Of a DNA stretch of 64,000 nt, positions 46,561 through 56,056 are shown piece after piece. The DNA lies in contig JAFGXA010000019.1 of the NCBI GenBank assembly GCA_016936855.1, positions 17,097-81,096 of the forward strand. Reading direction: 5' to 3'. A program made the position numbers and the translations under genes. Below the pieces are notes generated by a model that was given only the letters and a program-made list of their open reading frames with translations, was not told where the DNA came from and made no database searches. Origin of the DNA: Gammaproteobacteria bacterium (GTDB lineage: Bacteria > Pseudomonadota > Gammaproteobacteria > UBA9339). How positions within the stretch are numbered: position 1 is the stretch's first letter; every line of letters starts with the position of its first letter.

Positions 46561-47679
46561 TTTAAATTAATGTGCTTTAGTTGTTTATGTATAACTACAA
46601 CGTTTGCATCAACAACCCATATAACATCATCAAGAATGTTTGCAAATTCACAACGCGCGAGATTGGTTTTGGAGTCACCTAACCTTTTTTCCTATCATGC
46701 TTTTACTTTGCATAATCCAGAACGTTTAGTAATAGACTTAAAAAACACCAATTTTAGCCGCTATATAAAACAGTCAAAAAATAAATCTATAATTAAAGAT
46801 ATTCGTTTGGGTAAATATAATTTGCATACTAAGCGTTTAGTTTTAGATATAAATTCTAGCAAGTTTAGTTATAAAACTTTTACTATTCCCAAATCAGAAC
46901 ATATGCAGCATCGTTTAGTTATAGATATTAAAAATTTAGCAAAAAAAACTTTGAATCCTAAAATTTATTTATCTGCTTCTAAAAGTAGTATCAAACACAA
47001 GGATCGTAATATTGTGGTTGTTATTGATCCGGGGCATGGTGGTAAAGATCCAGGTGCTATTGGTTATCGAGGAACCAAAGAAAAAAATGTGGTCTTGGCA
47101 ATTGCAAAAGACTTGCAAAGAGATTTAAATGCCCAAAAAGGTTTTCATGCTGAGTTAACCAGAAGTGGGGATTATTTTATTCCATTGCGTGGTAGATTGA
47201 GGATCTTACGGCATGATCATGGTGATATGTTTATTGCCATTCATGCCGATGCTTATTTAAACCATACGGCACATGGTGCGTCGGTTTTTGCTTTATCACA
47301 ACATGGTGCCACAACCGAAGCTGCGAGATGGCTTGCGCGTAAGGAAAATGAATCGGAGCTAGGGCATGTGTTAACCGATAAAAGTCATGTGTTAAAATCT
47401 GTTTTAATTGATCTTGCTCAAACTGCATCTATTACCAGTAGTTTGGCTGTGGGTGATGACATTATTCACAAATTAGCTAGAGTCACTGATCTTCATCATG
47501 GTTTTGTTGAGCAGGCGGCATTTGTTGTATTAAAAGAACCGGAGGTGCCATCATTGTTGGTTGAAACCGGATTTTTATCTAACCCGAAAGAAGAATTAAA
47601 ATTACGTAATAGCCATTACCAGCATCGCATTGCATACGCTTTGATGCAGGGGATTATAGGGTATTATAAAAAAACGTAG
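46534..47679 (+). CDS. amiC: N-acetylmuramoyl-L-alanine amidase with AMIN domain
   Basis: An amidase of about 380 aa: signal peptide (core LMCFSCLCITTTFAS), AMIN domain (SQRARLVLES, RLVIDLKNTNF) and Amidase_3 catalytic domain (VVIDPGHGGKDPGAIG, ELTRSGDYFIPLRGR, FIAIHADA, LVETGFLSN) with the zinc ligands. It splits septal peptidoglycan. No LysM domain is present, so it is AmiB- or AmiC-like; the symbol is by family. Start chosen at the repeat-derived ATG 46534; 46555 is equally possible. The frame is open to 46429 within tsaE. Confidence 0.88.
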   Translation: MTYKKTRMTFKLMCFSCLCITTTFASTTHITSSRMFANSQRARLVLESPNLFSYHAFTLHNPERLVIDLKNTNFSRYIKQSKNKSIIKDIRLGKYNLHTKRLVLDINSSKFSYKTFTIPKSEHMQHRLVIDIKNLAKKTLNPKIYLSASKSSIKHKDRNIVVVIDPGHGGKDPGAIGYRGTKEKNVVLAIAKDLQRDLNAQKGFHAELTRSGDYFIPLRGRLRILRHDHGDMFIAIHADAYLNHTAHGASVFALSQHGATTEAARWLARKENESELGHVLTDKSHVLKSVLIDLAQTASITSSLAVGDDIIHKLARVTDLHHGFVEQAAFVVLKEPEVPSLLVETGFLSNPKEELKLRNSHYQHRIAYALMQGIIGYYKKT

Positions 47680-47725
47680 GTGCAGTGTTATTGGGGTCAC
47701 CTGATCAAGTCGGGTGATGACTTTG
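47679..47725. repeat. Type B repeat between amiC and mutL
   Basis: GGTGCAGTGTTATTGGGGTC, then ACCTGATCAAGTCGGGTGATGACTTT, matches the type B unit; it begins at the last base of the amiC stop codon. Confidence 0.65.
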
Positions 47726-47792
47726 GTATTAAGATGCTGTGTGCTAGATTATGGAAGTTGCACGATTAGCAATGGTATATAATGAGAATATT

Positions 47793-49697
47793 ATGCGTAT
47801 TAAAATATTAGATACACAATTAGCTAACCAAATTGCGGCGGGCGAAGTCGTAGAGCGCCCATCTTCCGTAGTTAAAGAATTATTGGAAAATAGTTTAGAT
47901 GCTGGTAGTAAAAATATAAGCGTAGAAGTTAAAAAAGGTGGTTCTCAATCGATAAAAATAACGGATGATGGGTTCGGTATTCACAAAGATGATTTGCCAT
48001 TAGCTTTAAATCGTCATGCTACCAGCAAAATTGCAACATTATCTGATTTAGAACAAGTAACAAGTTTGGGGTTTCGAGGGGAAGCATTAGCAAGTATTAG
48101 TTCTGTTTCAAAGCTGCAATTAATTTCCTGCCAGCAAGATAGTAAAATGGCATGGCAAATTAGTGTAGAAGGACGAGAGACGGATTTAGAAATATCGCCA
48201 GCGGCGCATCCAAAAGGTACGACTATTAGCGTCAAGGAAATATTTTTTAATACGCCAGCTAGGCGCAAATTCTTGCGTACCGAAAAGACAGAATTTAATC
48301 ATATACAAGATATATACAATAAAATTGCGCTTTGTAATTTTGATGTAGCATTTAAATTAATTCACAATAATAAAATAATTAATAATTTTTCTATCGCGTC
48401 TAGTCGTGAGTTACAGGAAAATCGCGTTGAAAAAATTTGTGGCCAAGATTTTATTAAAAATGCTATCTATTTAGAGGCCAAAAGCCACGGATTAAAATTG
48501 ACAGGTTGGATTTCTAAGCCGGTTTTTTCCCGTAGCCAAGGAGATTTGCAATATATTTATTTAAATAATCGTCACATAAAAGATAGAACTATTGCTCATG
48601 CGATCAAGCAAGCCTATAGGGATGTTCTGTACCATGGACGATATCCTGCATTTATTTTGTATTTAACTATCGATCCAACTCAAGTTGATGTTAATGTGCA
48701 TCCGACCAAAAACGAAGTGCGATTTGTTGATGCGCAGCATATTCATCGGTTCGTTTATGGTGCAATAAGGGATGCAATTGCTAGACAAACAAACGCACCT
48801 AAAGCATCTCCAAACATTATGGATTTAGCACCTGTAGGGACGCGATTTATCGCGTCCACGGATAATAACGACGCACCAAATTTGTGTGTGCGTGAAATAG
48901 CTGCAACATATGAAAAAACCGGGCATGATATGGCATCACAAGAATATGTGGTACCTGTAAGGGCGGCTCCCTGTGTCCGCTCAGGCAACGATCAGCTCGA
49001 TGCTGATGACGCGCCAGTCACCAGCAGAACTTATGATTCCGTCATCCCCAGACCCCAGACCAAGTCCGGGGCAGGCTTTGATCGTGGGATCTCAATAAAT
49101 AACTCATACGACAAAAAACACCTCGGCAACGCTATCGCTCAGTTACAAGGCATTTACATAATTGCCCAAAATGAACAAGGTTTAATTCTTGTCGATATGC
49201 ATGCAGCACATGAACGTATTAATTATGAAAAATTAAAAACAGCATTTGCGCTTGACGGTATAAAAAAACAACAATTATTGATTCCAATTGAAATTAATTT
49301 AAATCATAAAGAAATAAATTGTTTGGATGAAGAGCAATCAGAAATAAATAAATTTGGTTTGGAGGCGCAGATAATAGATGAAAATAAAGCCTTATTAAAA
49401 AGCATCCCGTATATTTTGGGCGGGGCAGATGGCGAACAATTATTACGCGACTTACTATCTGACTTAATCGAATACAAAACAACAGATAGAATCCAAGAAA
49501 AAATTAATGAAATTTTAGCAACAATGGCATGCCACTCTTCGGTACGAGCTAATCAAAAATTATCAATTGATGCCATGAACGCTTTATTACGCGAATTAGA
49601 AATTACTGAACGAGCTGAGCAATGTGGTCATGGCCGACCTACTTATATACAGTTGACTGTTGATGATTTAGATAAAATGTTTAAGCGAGGCAGATAA
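47793..49697 (+). CDS. mutL: DNA mismatch repair protein MutL with repeat-derived linker
   Basis: A 634-aa MutL starting at MRIKILDTQLANQIAAGE; an in-frame TTG/ATG stretch from 47751 is not needed. N-terminal GHKL ATPase (about 1-335: ENSLDAGSK, DDGFGI, GFRGEALASI), linker (about 345-435) and C-terminal domain (about 440-634). The latter carries an endonuclease motif DMHAAHERINYE (the DQHAX2EX4E pattern with M for Q), ACHSSVRANQ and CGHGRP, so it should nick DNA itself, as in bacteria without MutH. Most of the linker is encoded by palindromic repeats. miaA and hfq do not follow. Confidence 0.95.
   Translation: MRIKILDTQLANQIAAGEVVERPSSVVKELLENSLDAGSKNISVEVKKGGSQSIKITDDGFGIHKDDLPLALNRHATSKIATLSDLEQVTSLGFRGEALASISSVSKLQLISCQQDSKMAWQISVEGRETDLEISPAAHPKGTTISVKEIFFNTPARRKFLRTEKTEFNHIQDIYNKIALCNFDVAFKLIHNNKIINNFSIASSRELQENRVEKICGQDFIKNAIYLEAKSHGLKLTGWISKPVFSRSQGDLQYIYLNNRHIKDRTIAHAIKQAYRDVLYHGRYPAFILYLTIDPTQVDVNVHPTKNEVRFVDAQHIHRFVYGAIRDAIARQTNAPKASPNIMDLAPVGTRFIASTDNNDAPNLCVREIAATYEKTGHDMASQEYVVPVRAAPCVRSGNDQLDADDAPVTSRTYDSVIPRPQTKSGAGFDRGISINNSYDKKHLGNAIAQLQGIYIIAQNEQGLILVDMHAAHERINYEKLKTAFALDGIKKQQLLIPIEINLNHKEINCLDEEQSEINKFGLEAQIIDENKALLKSIPYILGGADGEQLLRDLLSDLIEYKTTDRIQEKINEILATMACHSSVRANQKLSIDAMNALLRELEITERAEQCGHGRPTYIQLTVDDLDKMFKRGR
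48830..49093. repeat. Type A (two copies) and type D repeats inside mutL
   Basis: A hairpin GGACGCGAT (48838-48846) / ATCGCGTCC (48849-48857), the same as at 53.7 kb; a decayed GGGCGG...CCGC hairpin preceded by ACCTGTAA (48952-48985); and a type D unit with CCGGGGCAGGCTTTGAT (49032-49093) as at 15.3 kb. All are read in frame (MutL residues about 346-356, 387-398 and 413-434). Confidence 0.82.
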
Positions 49698-49710
49698 TAT
49701 AAGATTCTAA

Positions 49711-49740
49711 TTGACAGTAGCTACTTTTAATTTGTATATT
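49711..49740 (+). promoter_or_regulatory. Strong sigma-70 promoter of the 70-aa repeat protein
   Basis: TTGACA at 49711-49716 and TATATT at 49735-49740 with an 18-bp spacer, TG directly before the -10. It lies just after mutL and 54 bp before the small gene's start. Confidence 0.7.
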
Positions 49741-49793
49741 TCTTTTCAAAGGATTGCACTTGGTTGAAAGGGTTAAATGTAGAGGTGCCAGTT

Positions 49794-50006
49794 ATGTCAC
49801 GACGTCGAGTTGAAGAAGGTGCTGTTGATTCAGTTGAGGGTGGTGTTTTTGAGTTTGGCGATCCAGAGACAGTCGGTGCTGTACCAACAGGCAGCGACAA
49901 TAGTGCTGTTTCGTCATCGATAGATTCTTCTTTTTTTGGTGATTCAGATAATGGTGGTATTTTTGAGTTTGGCGATCCAGAGACAGTCGGTGGTATAACT
50001 ATTTAA
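49794..50006 (+). CDS. Small protein of unknown function with duplicated FEFGDPETVG segment
   Basis: A 70-aa acidic protein from the ATG at 49794, behind a good ribosome site (GAGGTG, 6-nt spacer); the frame is open to a TTG at 49764. It begins MSRRRVEEGA and has two near-identical segments, GGVFEFGDPETVGA and GGIFEFGDPETVGG, 38 residues apart, joined by a Ser/Asp-rich spacer; the second ends four residues before the stop. The DNA of the repeats is identical over 28 bp (49851-49878 and 49965-49992). No family recognised. Its end overlaps the convergent map gene by 8 bp. Confidence 0.65.
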   Translation: MSRRRVEEGAVDSVEGGVFEFGDPETVGAVPTGSDNSAVSSSIDSSFFGDSDNGGIFEFGDPETVGGITI

Positions 50007-50772
50007 TTATTTCTTCTTTACGCAGGGTGAGGATTTCATAACCAGTTTTAGTGACCAAAAGAGTATGCTCAAACTGGGCGGAGAGTTTGTGGTCTTTAGT
50101 GACTACAGTCCAACCGTCTGGCAGAAGCTTCAGCTCCTTTTTGCCGGCGTTAATCATCGGTTCAATGGTGAAGGTCACGCCTTCTTTTAGTATTTCGCCG
50201 GTGCCAGCTTTACCATAATGCAAAACCTGTGGATCTTCATGAAATCCTTTACCAATACCATGGCCACAATATTCCCGGACTACCGAAAAACGATTTTGTT
50301 CAGCATGTTTTTGAATGATTGCTCCTATATCACCTAAGTGGATGCCTGGTTTTACATGTTTTATAGCAAGATAAAGACATTCCTGAGTAACTTTAATTAG
50401 ACGTTCTGCTAGCGGTGAGGTTTTTTTACCCACAGTAAACATTTTACTGGTGTCCCCGTGATAACCATCTTTTATCACTGTAATATCGATATTAATAATA
50501 TCTCCGTCTTTGAGTTTTTTGGCCCCTGGGATGCCATGGCAAATTACATGATTAATCGACGTGCAGATTGACTTAGGAAAGCCGCGATAACCTAAGCAGG
50601 CTGAAGTTGCTTTTAATTCATTTACAATGTAATCATTGCAGATTTGATCTAGCTCTTCTGTGGTAATCCCTGGTTTTACGTATGATTCAATCATTTCTAG
50701 AACGCTTGCTGCGGCCCTGCCTGCGGCACGCATCTTTTCGATTTCATCTTGAGTTTTTATTGTTATTGTCAT
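49999..50772 (-). CDS. map: Methionine aminopeptidase, type I
   Basis: A 257-aa MetAP starting at MTITIKTQDEIEKMRAAGR. Metal ligands visible: GDIINIDITVIKDGYHGDTS (two Asp), GHGIGKGFHEDP (His), FTIEPMIN (Glu) and QFEHTLLVT (Glu). It removes initiator methionine. It is divergent from rpsB, the conserved map / rpsB-tsf layout. A longer in-frame start at 50793 is less likely. Confidence 0.96.
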   Translation of the reverse strand: MTITIKTQDEIEKMRAAGRAAASVLEMIESYVKPGITTEELDQICNDYIVNELKATSACLGYRGFPKSICTSINHVICHGIPGAKKLKDGDIINIDITVIKDGYHGDTSKMFTVGKKTSPLAERLIKVTQECLYLAIKHVKPGIHLGDIGAIIQKHAEQNRFSVVREYCGHGIGKGFHEDPQVLHYGKAGTGEILKEGVTFTIEPMINAGKKELKLLPDGWTVVTKDHKLSAQFEHTLLVTKTGYEILTLRKEEIIK

Positions 50773-50912
50773 GCGCTTATGGTATAAAGTCACCCGCTTT
50801 ATAGCAACTATTAATTAACAACACACATCTGTCGACACATGATTTAGGGTGTTGCATTCGAAAGAAGCAATTAAATTATGGGGCAGGTGGGAGTTTAACC
50901 CTGGAGAAAAAC

Positions 50913-51959
50913 ATGAAAAAACCTACTATTACTATGCGTGACATGCTCTCAGCTGGTGTGCATTTTGGTCATCGTACTCGTTTCAGAAATCCTAAGATGC
51001 GTCCTTATATTTTTGGGGACAAACATGATATCCATATCATTAACTTAGAAAAAACTTTGCCGCTTTATCTTGATGCAGTCAATTTTGTAAGCAAATTAGC
51101 CGCTAGCAATAGCAAAATATTATTTGTTGGTACTAAGCAGTCAGCAAGTAACGTTATCAAAGAAGAAGCAATTCGTTGTGGTATGCCATATGTGGATTAT
51201 CGTTGGTTGGGCGGTATGTTAACTAACTATAAAACTGTACGTAAATCTATTAAGCGTTTAAAAGATTTAGAGGTAATGCGGGATAGTAAAAAATTTGCAG
51301 CCGTTACCAAAAAAGAAGCATTAAACTTAATGCGTGAGCTGAGCAAATTGGAGCGCTCTTTAGGTGGTATCAAAAATATGGGTGGCTTACCTGATGCTTT
51401 ATTTGTGGTTGATACAGGTATTGAGCACATTGCTATTAAAGAAGCTAAAAAGCTTAAAATCCCAGTAATAGGTGTTGTTGATACCAATCATGATCCTGAT
51501 GATGCGGATTACTTGATTCCTGGTAATGATGATGCTGAGCGCGCTATTAGATTTTATACACGTAATATGGCTGAGGCTATTATCATTGCCCGTGCTGCCG
51601 TAGCTCCTAAAGAACAGGTAGAAAAAAAGGTTGAAGTTGTCAAGAAAGAGGTTAAGGCTAAGAAAACTGTAGTAAAAGAAGCTGATACAGAAGAGAAGGT
51701 TGAAGAGCAAGCTGCAAGTCATGAAGAGAAAAAAGTAAAAACGGTTAGACGTGTAGTTAAAAAGGCTGAGGTAGAGAAGGAAACTGAAGCTCCTGTTGCT
51801 AAAGAAAAAGAGGCTCCTAAAAAGACTGCAGCTAAAAAGACGACTACAGCCAAAAAAACTGCGACTACCAAAAAAGTCGCGGATGATAGTGACAAAAAGG
51901 TAGCTAAAAAAGCTACGGCTAAGAAAGTCACCAAAAAAGCAACTAAAGAGGAAGATTAG
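50913..51959 (+). CDS. rpsB: Ribosomal protein S2 with long Lys/Ala-rich C-terminal tail
   Basis: A 348-aa S2. The core (about 1-232) is normal: [63 protein letters not shown]. Typical S2 ends near residue 240-260; here about 115 more residues follow, dominated by K, A, E, T and V with [20 protein letters not shown] runs. The 5' leader (50773-50912) has GGGCAGGTGGGAGTTTAACCC just before the start, possibly part of an S2 autoregulatory site, as described for the E. coli rpsB leader (inference). Confidence 0.95.
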   Translation: MKKPTITMRDMLSAGVHFGHRTRFRNPKMRPYIFGDKHDIHIINLEKTLPLYLDAVNFVSKLAASNSKILFVGTKQSASNVIKEEAIRCGMPYVDYRWLGGMLTNYKTVRKSIKRLKDLEVMRDSKKFAAVTKKEALNLMRELSKLERSLGGIKNMGGLPDALFVVDTGIEHIAIKEAKKLKIPVIGVVDTNHDPDDADYLIPGNDDAERAIRFYTRNMAEAIIIARAAVAPKEQVEKKVEVVKKEVKAKKTVVKEADTEEKVEEQAASHEEKKVKTVRRVVKKAEVEKETEAPVAKEKEAPKKTAAKKTTTAKKTATTKKVADDSDKKVAKKATAKKVTKKATKEED

Positions 51960-51960
51960 A

Positions 51961-52839
51961 ATGAGTGTAACAGCGTCCCAAGTAAAAGAACTTCGCGAAC
52001 GTACCGGTCTTGGTATGATGGAATGCAAAAAGGCCTTAGTTGATGCAGGTGGTGATATTGAGCTTGCAATTGAAGAGATGCGTAAAGCAGGGCAGGCTAA
52101 AGCTGCTAAAAAAGCTGGTCGTGTTGCAGCTGAGGGTATAATTGCAGTTAAAATTAGTGATGATCAAAAAAGTGGTATTTTGCTTGAGATAAACAGTGAG
52201 ACTGATTTTGCTGCCAAAGATCAAAGCTTCTTAGCTTTTGTAACTAAGGTTACCGATCATGCCCTAACGGTTAATGTTGATAACTTAAATGATCTTTTGG
52301 CTTCCGAGTTAGATGGCATTACTGTTGAAGAGAATTGTAAGAATTTGGTTGCTACAATTGGTGAGAAAATTCATGTACGTCGTTTTAGCAGAATGCAGGT
52401 TGAGGGCGATATGATCATAGGTGGTTATAGTCACTCCGGACGCATTGGTGTGTTGGTTATATTAGAAGGTGGTGATAATGTTCTAGCTAAGGATATTGCT
52501 ATGCATATTGCTGCTAGTAATCCTCAAGTTGTAGATCCATCGCAACTATCTCAAGATGTACTTGCTAAAGAAAAAGAAATTTTTATAGCGCAAGCTGCTG
52601 ATAGTGGTAAGCCCGCTGAGATTGTTGAAAAAATGGTTGAAGGACGTTTGAGAAAGTTTACTGGTGAAGTTAGTTTAACTGGTCAGCCTTTTGTAAAAGA
52701 TCCTAATATTACAGTTGGACAGTTATTAAAAGATAAACAAGCAAAGGTTGTGGAGTTTGTAAGATTCGAAGTTGGTGAAGGCATTGAAAAACAAGTAACC
52801 GATTTTGCAGCGGAGGTTATGGCTCAAGTAAAAGGATAA
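51961..52839 (+). CDS. tsf: Translation elongation factor Ts
   Basis: A 292-aa EF-Ts: UBA-like N-terminus with [19 protein letters not shown], core with [10 protein letters not shown] and HIAASNPQ. Nucleotide exchange factor for EF-Tu. One base after the rpsB stop. Confidence 0.97.
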   Translation: MSVTASQVKELRERTGLGMMECKKALVDAGGDIELAIEEMRKAGQAKAAKKAGRVAAEGIIAVKISDDQKSGILLEINSETDFAAKDQSFLAFVTKVTDHALTVNVDNLNDLLASELDGITVEENCKNLVATIGEKIHVRRFSRMQVEGDMIIGGYSHSGRIGVLVILEGGDNVLAKDIAMHIAASNPQVVDPSQLSQDVLAKEKEIFIAQAADSGKPAEIVEKMVEGRLRKFTGEVSLTGQPFVKDPNITVGQLLKDKQAKVVEFVRFEVGEGIEKQVTDFAAEVMAQVKG

Positions 52840-52844
52840 TCATT

Positions 52845-53570
52845 ATGCAAGAAAATACTCAACCTAAATATAAAAGGGTTTTATTAAAACTAAGTGGCGA
52901 AGCCCTAATGGGAGATTCAAAATTTGGTATTGATCCCAAAGTTATTGAGTATATAGCTAATGAAATTCAGGATGTTTTGGAATTGGGGGTTGAGGTAGCC
53001 ATTGTTATAGGTGGTGGTAATTTCTTTCGCGGAAAGGCTCTGTTTGATGCCGGTTTAGGTAGGGTGAGTGGCGACAATATGGGAACTGTTGCTACCATTC
53101 TAAATGCCTTGGCGATGCGAGATATTTTTGAGCGTCACGATATATCAACGAGAATTATGTCAGCTATTCCTATGAGCGGCATTGTTGATTATTACGACCG
53201 TCATAAAGCAATTCGCAAATTATCTAGGGGCCAAGTTATTATCTTTGCCGCTGGTACGGGTAATCCGTTAGTTACTACCGATTCCGCGTTGAGTTTGCGA
53301 GGCATTGAAATTAGTGCAGATCTTTTGCTAAAGGCGACTAATGTTGACGGTGTTTATACGGCAGATCCTAGTGTTGATAAAAATGCTACACGCTATCAAC
53401 ATCTAACCTATAAAGAAGCTTTGGATAAAGAATTAGCAGTTATGGATCTGGCCGCATTTTGTCAGTGTCGCGATTATGGTAAGGCTTTACGTATTTTTAA
53501 TTTGCGCAACAAAGGTGCATTGTTGAAAATTGTGTTGGGTGCAGATATTGGTACCTTAGTGACGAACTAG
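52845..53570 (+). CDS. pyrH: Uridylate kinase
   Basis: A 241-aa UMP kinase: [42 protein letters not shown] and [13 protein letters not shown]. Makes UDP from UMP. Part of rpsB-tsf-pyrH-frr; the pyrH-frr gap is expanded to 191 bases by repeats. Confidence 0.97.
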   Translation: MQENTQPKYKRVLLKLSGEALMGDSKFGIDPKVIEYIANEIQDVLELGVEVAIVIGGGNFFRGKALFDAGLGRVSGDNMGTVATILNALAMRDIFERHDISTRIMSAIPMSGIVDYYDRHKAIRKLSRGQVIIFAAGTGNPLVTTDSALSLRGIEISADLLLKATNVDGVYTADPSVDKNATRYQHLTYKEALDKELAVMDLAAFCQCRDYGKALRIFNLRNKGALLKIVLGADIGTLVTN

Positions 53571-53610
53571 GTGCTATTTGTAAAAATTTGATGCAGTGTT
53601 AATAACCAAT

Positions 53611-53720
53611 ATCGGCGCAGGGGATGGAAGTCCCGCATCAAGTGCAGGATGACGTTGTCATCGATTAGCAAATGTGCCTTGTTTGGCACATGTGGGGACG
53701 CGATTTATCGCGTCTACATT
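53611..53720. repeat. Type B and type A repeats between pyrH and frr
   Basis: Type B-like 53611-53655 (ends GGATGACGTTG), then the type A flank TCGATTAGCAAATGTGCC with a GTGCC/GGCAC hairpin, then stem GACGCGAT (53697-53704) / ATCGCGTC (53707-53714), the same stem as in mutL. Confidence 0.78.
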
Positions 53721-53761
53721 TGATTTAGCGTAATGCTTTAATCAAGAATAGGAGACAAAAC

Positions 53762-54319
53762 ATGTTACAAGAGATTCAAAATGATGCGAAAAATCGCATG
53801 GAAAAGGCAATTAGCTCTTTTAGTCATGAATTAAGTAAGTTGCGTACCGGTAGAGCGCACCCTTCTGTTTTAGAGCATGTAAAGGTTGACTATTATGGTA
53901 CAGTGAATCCATTAAACCAGTTGTCCAATATTACTGTTAGTGATGCTAGAACTTTAACCGTAACCCCATGGGATAAAGGCGCAGTACAGGCTATCGAAAA
54001 AGCTATATTGAATGCTGATTTGGGTTTGAATCCTGCAACGGCCGGAGCTGTGATAAGAGTGCCAATGCCACCTTTGACTGAAGAGCGTCGCAGAGAACTT
54101 GTTAAAGTGGTAAAAGCCGAAGCCGAAAATGCCAGAATTGCTGTTCGTAATATTAGAAGAGATGCTAATAACAGTTTTAAAGACTTGCAAAAAGAAAAAG
54201 AAATTAGTGAAGATGATGCAAGACGAGAAGAGGCAAAAATTCAAAAATTGACTGATGATTTCATAGCTAAAATAGAAACGCTTTTACACGAAAAAGAAAC
54301 CGCTTTAATGGAAGTGTAG
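53762..54319 (+). CDS. frr: Ribosome recycling factor
   Basis: A 185-aa RRF, canonical length: [59 protein letters not shown]. Releases ribosomes after termination together with EF-G. A good ribosome site (AGGAG) precedes the ATG. Confidence 0.97.
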   Translation: MLQEIQNDAKNRMEKAISSFSHELSKLRTGRAHPSVLEHVKVDYYGTVNPLNQLSNITVSDARTLTVTPWDKGAVQAIEKAILNADLGLNPATAGAVIRVPMPPLTEERRRELVKVVKAEAENARIAVRNIRRDANNSFKDLQKEKEISEDDARREEAKIQKLTDDFIAKIETLLHEKETALMEV

Positions 54320-54321
54320 CA

Positions 54322-55014
54322 GTGGTAAAGCTACCAAAGCACATTGCTATCGTGATGGATGGTAATGGGCGTTGGGCTAAAGAGCGTGGTTTGGTTCGAA
54401 TGCGTGGACACAAGGAGGGAGCTAATGCTGCCAGGCGAATCATTAATTACTGTGTCGAAAAGAAAATTTCGTCGTTAACTTTGTGGGCCTTTGGAATTGA
54501 AAATTGGGGCCGTCCGCGCCTAGAAGTGCGTTATTTAATGGAGCTTTTTTATCGAGCTTTAAATAATAATTTAAAAGCAATAAATCAAAATAAGATAAAG
54601 CTACAAGTAATTGGCCGTAGAGATAACTTAGAACCAAAATTGATTTCAATAATTAATAAAGTAGAAAATGCAACTAGAGACAATAGCGGTTTAAAATTAA
54701 ATATTGCCTTTAATTACAGCGGCAAATGGGATGTTTTAAATGCTACTCGACAAATAGTTAGAGCAAACATTGATCCTGATGCAATTGATGAAAATATGTT
54801 TCGTTCTTTTTTATCTTTACCAGATCAAGTCGATCCAGATCTTTTTATTCGCACCAGCGGTGAATTAAGATTGAGTAATTTTTTATTATGGCAATTAGCT
54901 TATACAGAATTCTATTTCACTGAAACTTACTGGCCTGATTTTGACGAGACCGGATTAGAAAAAGCTATTAGTGAATTTAATAGCCGTGATCGAAGATTTG
55001 GAAGAGTTAAATAG
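54322..55014 (+). CDS. uppS: Undecaprenyl diphosphate synthase
   Basis: A 230-aa cis-prenyltransferase from a GTG 2 bases after frr: HIAIVMDGNGRWAKERG (catalytic Asp), LTLWAFGIENWGRP (usual S-x-EN with G-I), DLFIRTSGELRLSNFLLWQLAYTEFYF split across the substrate-binding region. Makes the lipid carrier for peptidoglycan. cdsA-dxr-rseP-bamA, which usually follow, are not here. Confidence 0.95.
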   Translation: MVKLPKHIAIVMDGNGRWAKERGLVRMRGHKEGANAARRIINYCVEKKISSLTLWAFGIENWGRPRLEVRYLMELFYRALNNNLKAINQNKIKLQVIGRRDNLEPKLISIINKVENATRDNSGLKLNIAFNYSGKWDVLNATRQIVRANIDPDAIDENMFRSFLSLPDQVDPDLFIRTSGELRLSNFLLWQLAYTEFYFTETYWPDFDETGLEKAISEFNSRDRRFGRVK

Positions 55015-55030
55015 ATTTGAGGAAATAAAT

Positions 55031-55438
55031 ATGACAGATCAGCAAGTATTTATCTGGGAAAGTGAAGTTCGTGATAATGAAACGGATTTGCAGGGCGTAG
55101 TAAATAATGCTAATTATTTTATTTATATGGCACACGCGAGACATAAACATTTACAATCTTTAGGAATTGATTTTGCTAAAATGCATGAGGAAGGATGTGA
55201 TTTCTTTTTGATAAAAAGTGAAGTGAATTTTAAAGCTCCATTGCAGAGTGGTGATGAGTTTGTTGTTACTTCCAAAATGCAGCCTAATGGCAGAATTAGA
55301 TTTGATTTTGTGCAGGATGTGATTAGGAAATCCGACAATAAAGTGGTTGTTTCTGCAATTAACACTGCAACAGCAGTTAATATTGAAACCAAGCGCCCTG
55401 CGTTGCCAGATAAAATCAAAGAGCTTTTAGCAGATTGA
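55031..55438 (+). CDS. Acyl-CoA thioesterase, 4HBT/hotdog family (YbgC-like)
   Basis: A 135-aa hotdog protein starting at MTDQQVFIWESEVR behind GAGGAAATAA; the frame is open to 54971 inside uppS. DNETDLQGVVNNANYFIYMAHARH matches the YbgC/FadM active-site helix (variant of D-x-D-x-x-G-V-V-x-N-x-x-Y). Hydrolyses acyl-CoA esters; substrate unknown. Confidence 0.85.
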   Translation: MTDQQVFIWESEVRDNETDLQGVVNNANYFIYMAHARHKHLQSLGIDFAKMHEEGCDFFLIKSEVNFKAPLQSGDEFVVTSKMQPNGRIRFDFVQDVIRKSDNKVVVSAINTATAVNIETKRPALPDKIKELLAD

Positions 55439-55472
55439 GTTAAAGCTGGTTTTGGTATGGTGTATAGTTAAC

Positions 55473-56051
55473 TTACGGAGTATAAATTTCTTTCACTTTG
55501 GATTGTAGCTTGATTACGCCTGTATTTAAGTCGGCCTTAGCGCCGACTGCATTTGCGGTAAAACCTTGTTCTTTTATATTAATTGGCTTTGTGGTTTCTG
55601 CCGTTTTTTGTTTTGGATGAACTGTAGCTTTGTCAGTGGTTATGGTGATAGCTTTATTGTTGGCATTTTTTGGGCGGTGTAGTTTTACATCACCAATTAG
55701 ATCAATGGTTTTATTGCCATGATCAGCTGTTCCGTGAACTGCTGATATGCGCCAGATATCATTATTTTTTCCATAAATTATAATTATTGGTTGCTCAAAT
55801 TTAGAGCTATTTAAGTAGGAGTAATGAACTAATTTTGGGGTTTTAATTGTGGTGTGTAATTTGCCTTGTTCATCATATTCTTGATAAGTGATATTGGTTA
55901 TGAATGCATCTGGGTTTTTTGGTTTGTTAAAATGAGTTTTGGTTTCGTCCTTTACCAATTGCAGAGTAAAGTAGGTGCTGAGCCCAGATATTATTAACAG
56001 GATAATTATTAAAATACTTTTCTTTAATTCAGAGGTTAGGTGAATTGTCAT
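55473..56051 (-). CDS. lptC: LPS export protein LptC
   Basis: A 192-aa protein with a single N-terminal membrane anchor (about 10-30) and an LptC/OstA-like beta domain (ITYQEYDEQGKL, DLIGDVKLHRP). Links the LptBFG inner-membrane ABC complex with LptA. It follows kdsC by 5 nt; lptA and lptB, which normally come next, are not here. Confidence 0.88.
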   Translation of the reverse strand: MTIHLTSELKKSILIIILLIISGLSTYFTLQLVKDETKTHFNKPKNPDAFITNITYQEYDEQGKLHTTIKTPKLVHYSYLNSSKFEQPIIIIYGKNNDIWRISAVHGTADHGNKTIDLIGDVKLHRPKNANNKAITITTDKATVHPKQKTAETTKPINIKEQGFTANAVGAKADLNTGVIKLQSKVKEIYTP

Positions 56052-56056
56052 TTATT

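Noticed and set aside
51399..52028. 209-aa and 71-aa Phe/Ser-rich minus-strand frames
   Set aside because: Antisense shadows of the Lys-rich rpsB tail; Lys codons read backwards give Phe/Leu/Ser.
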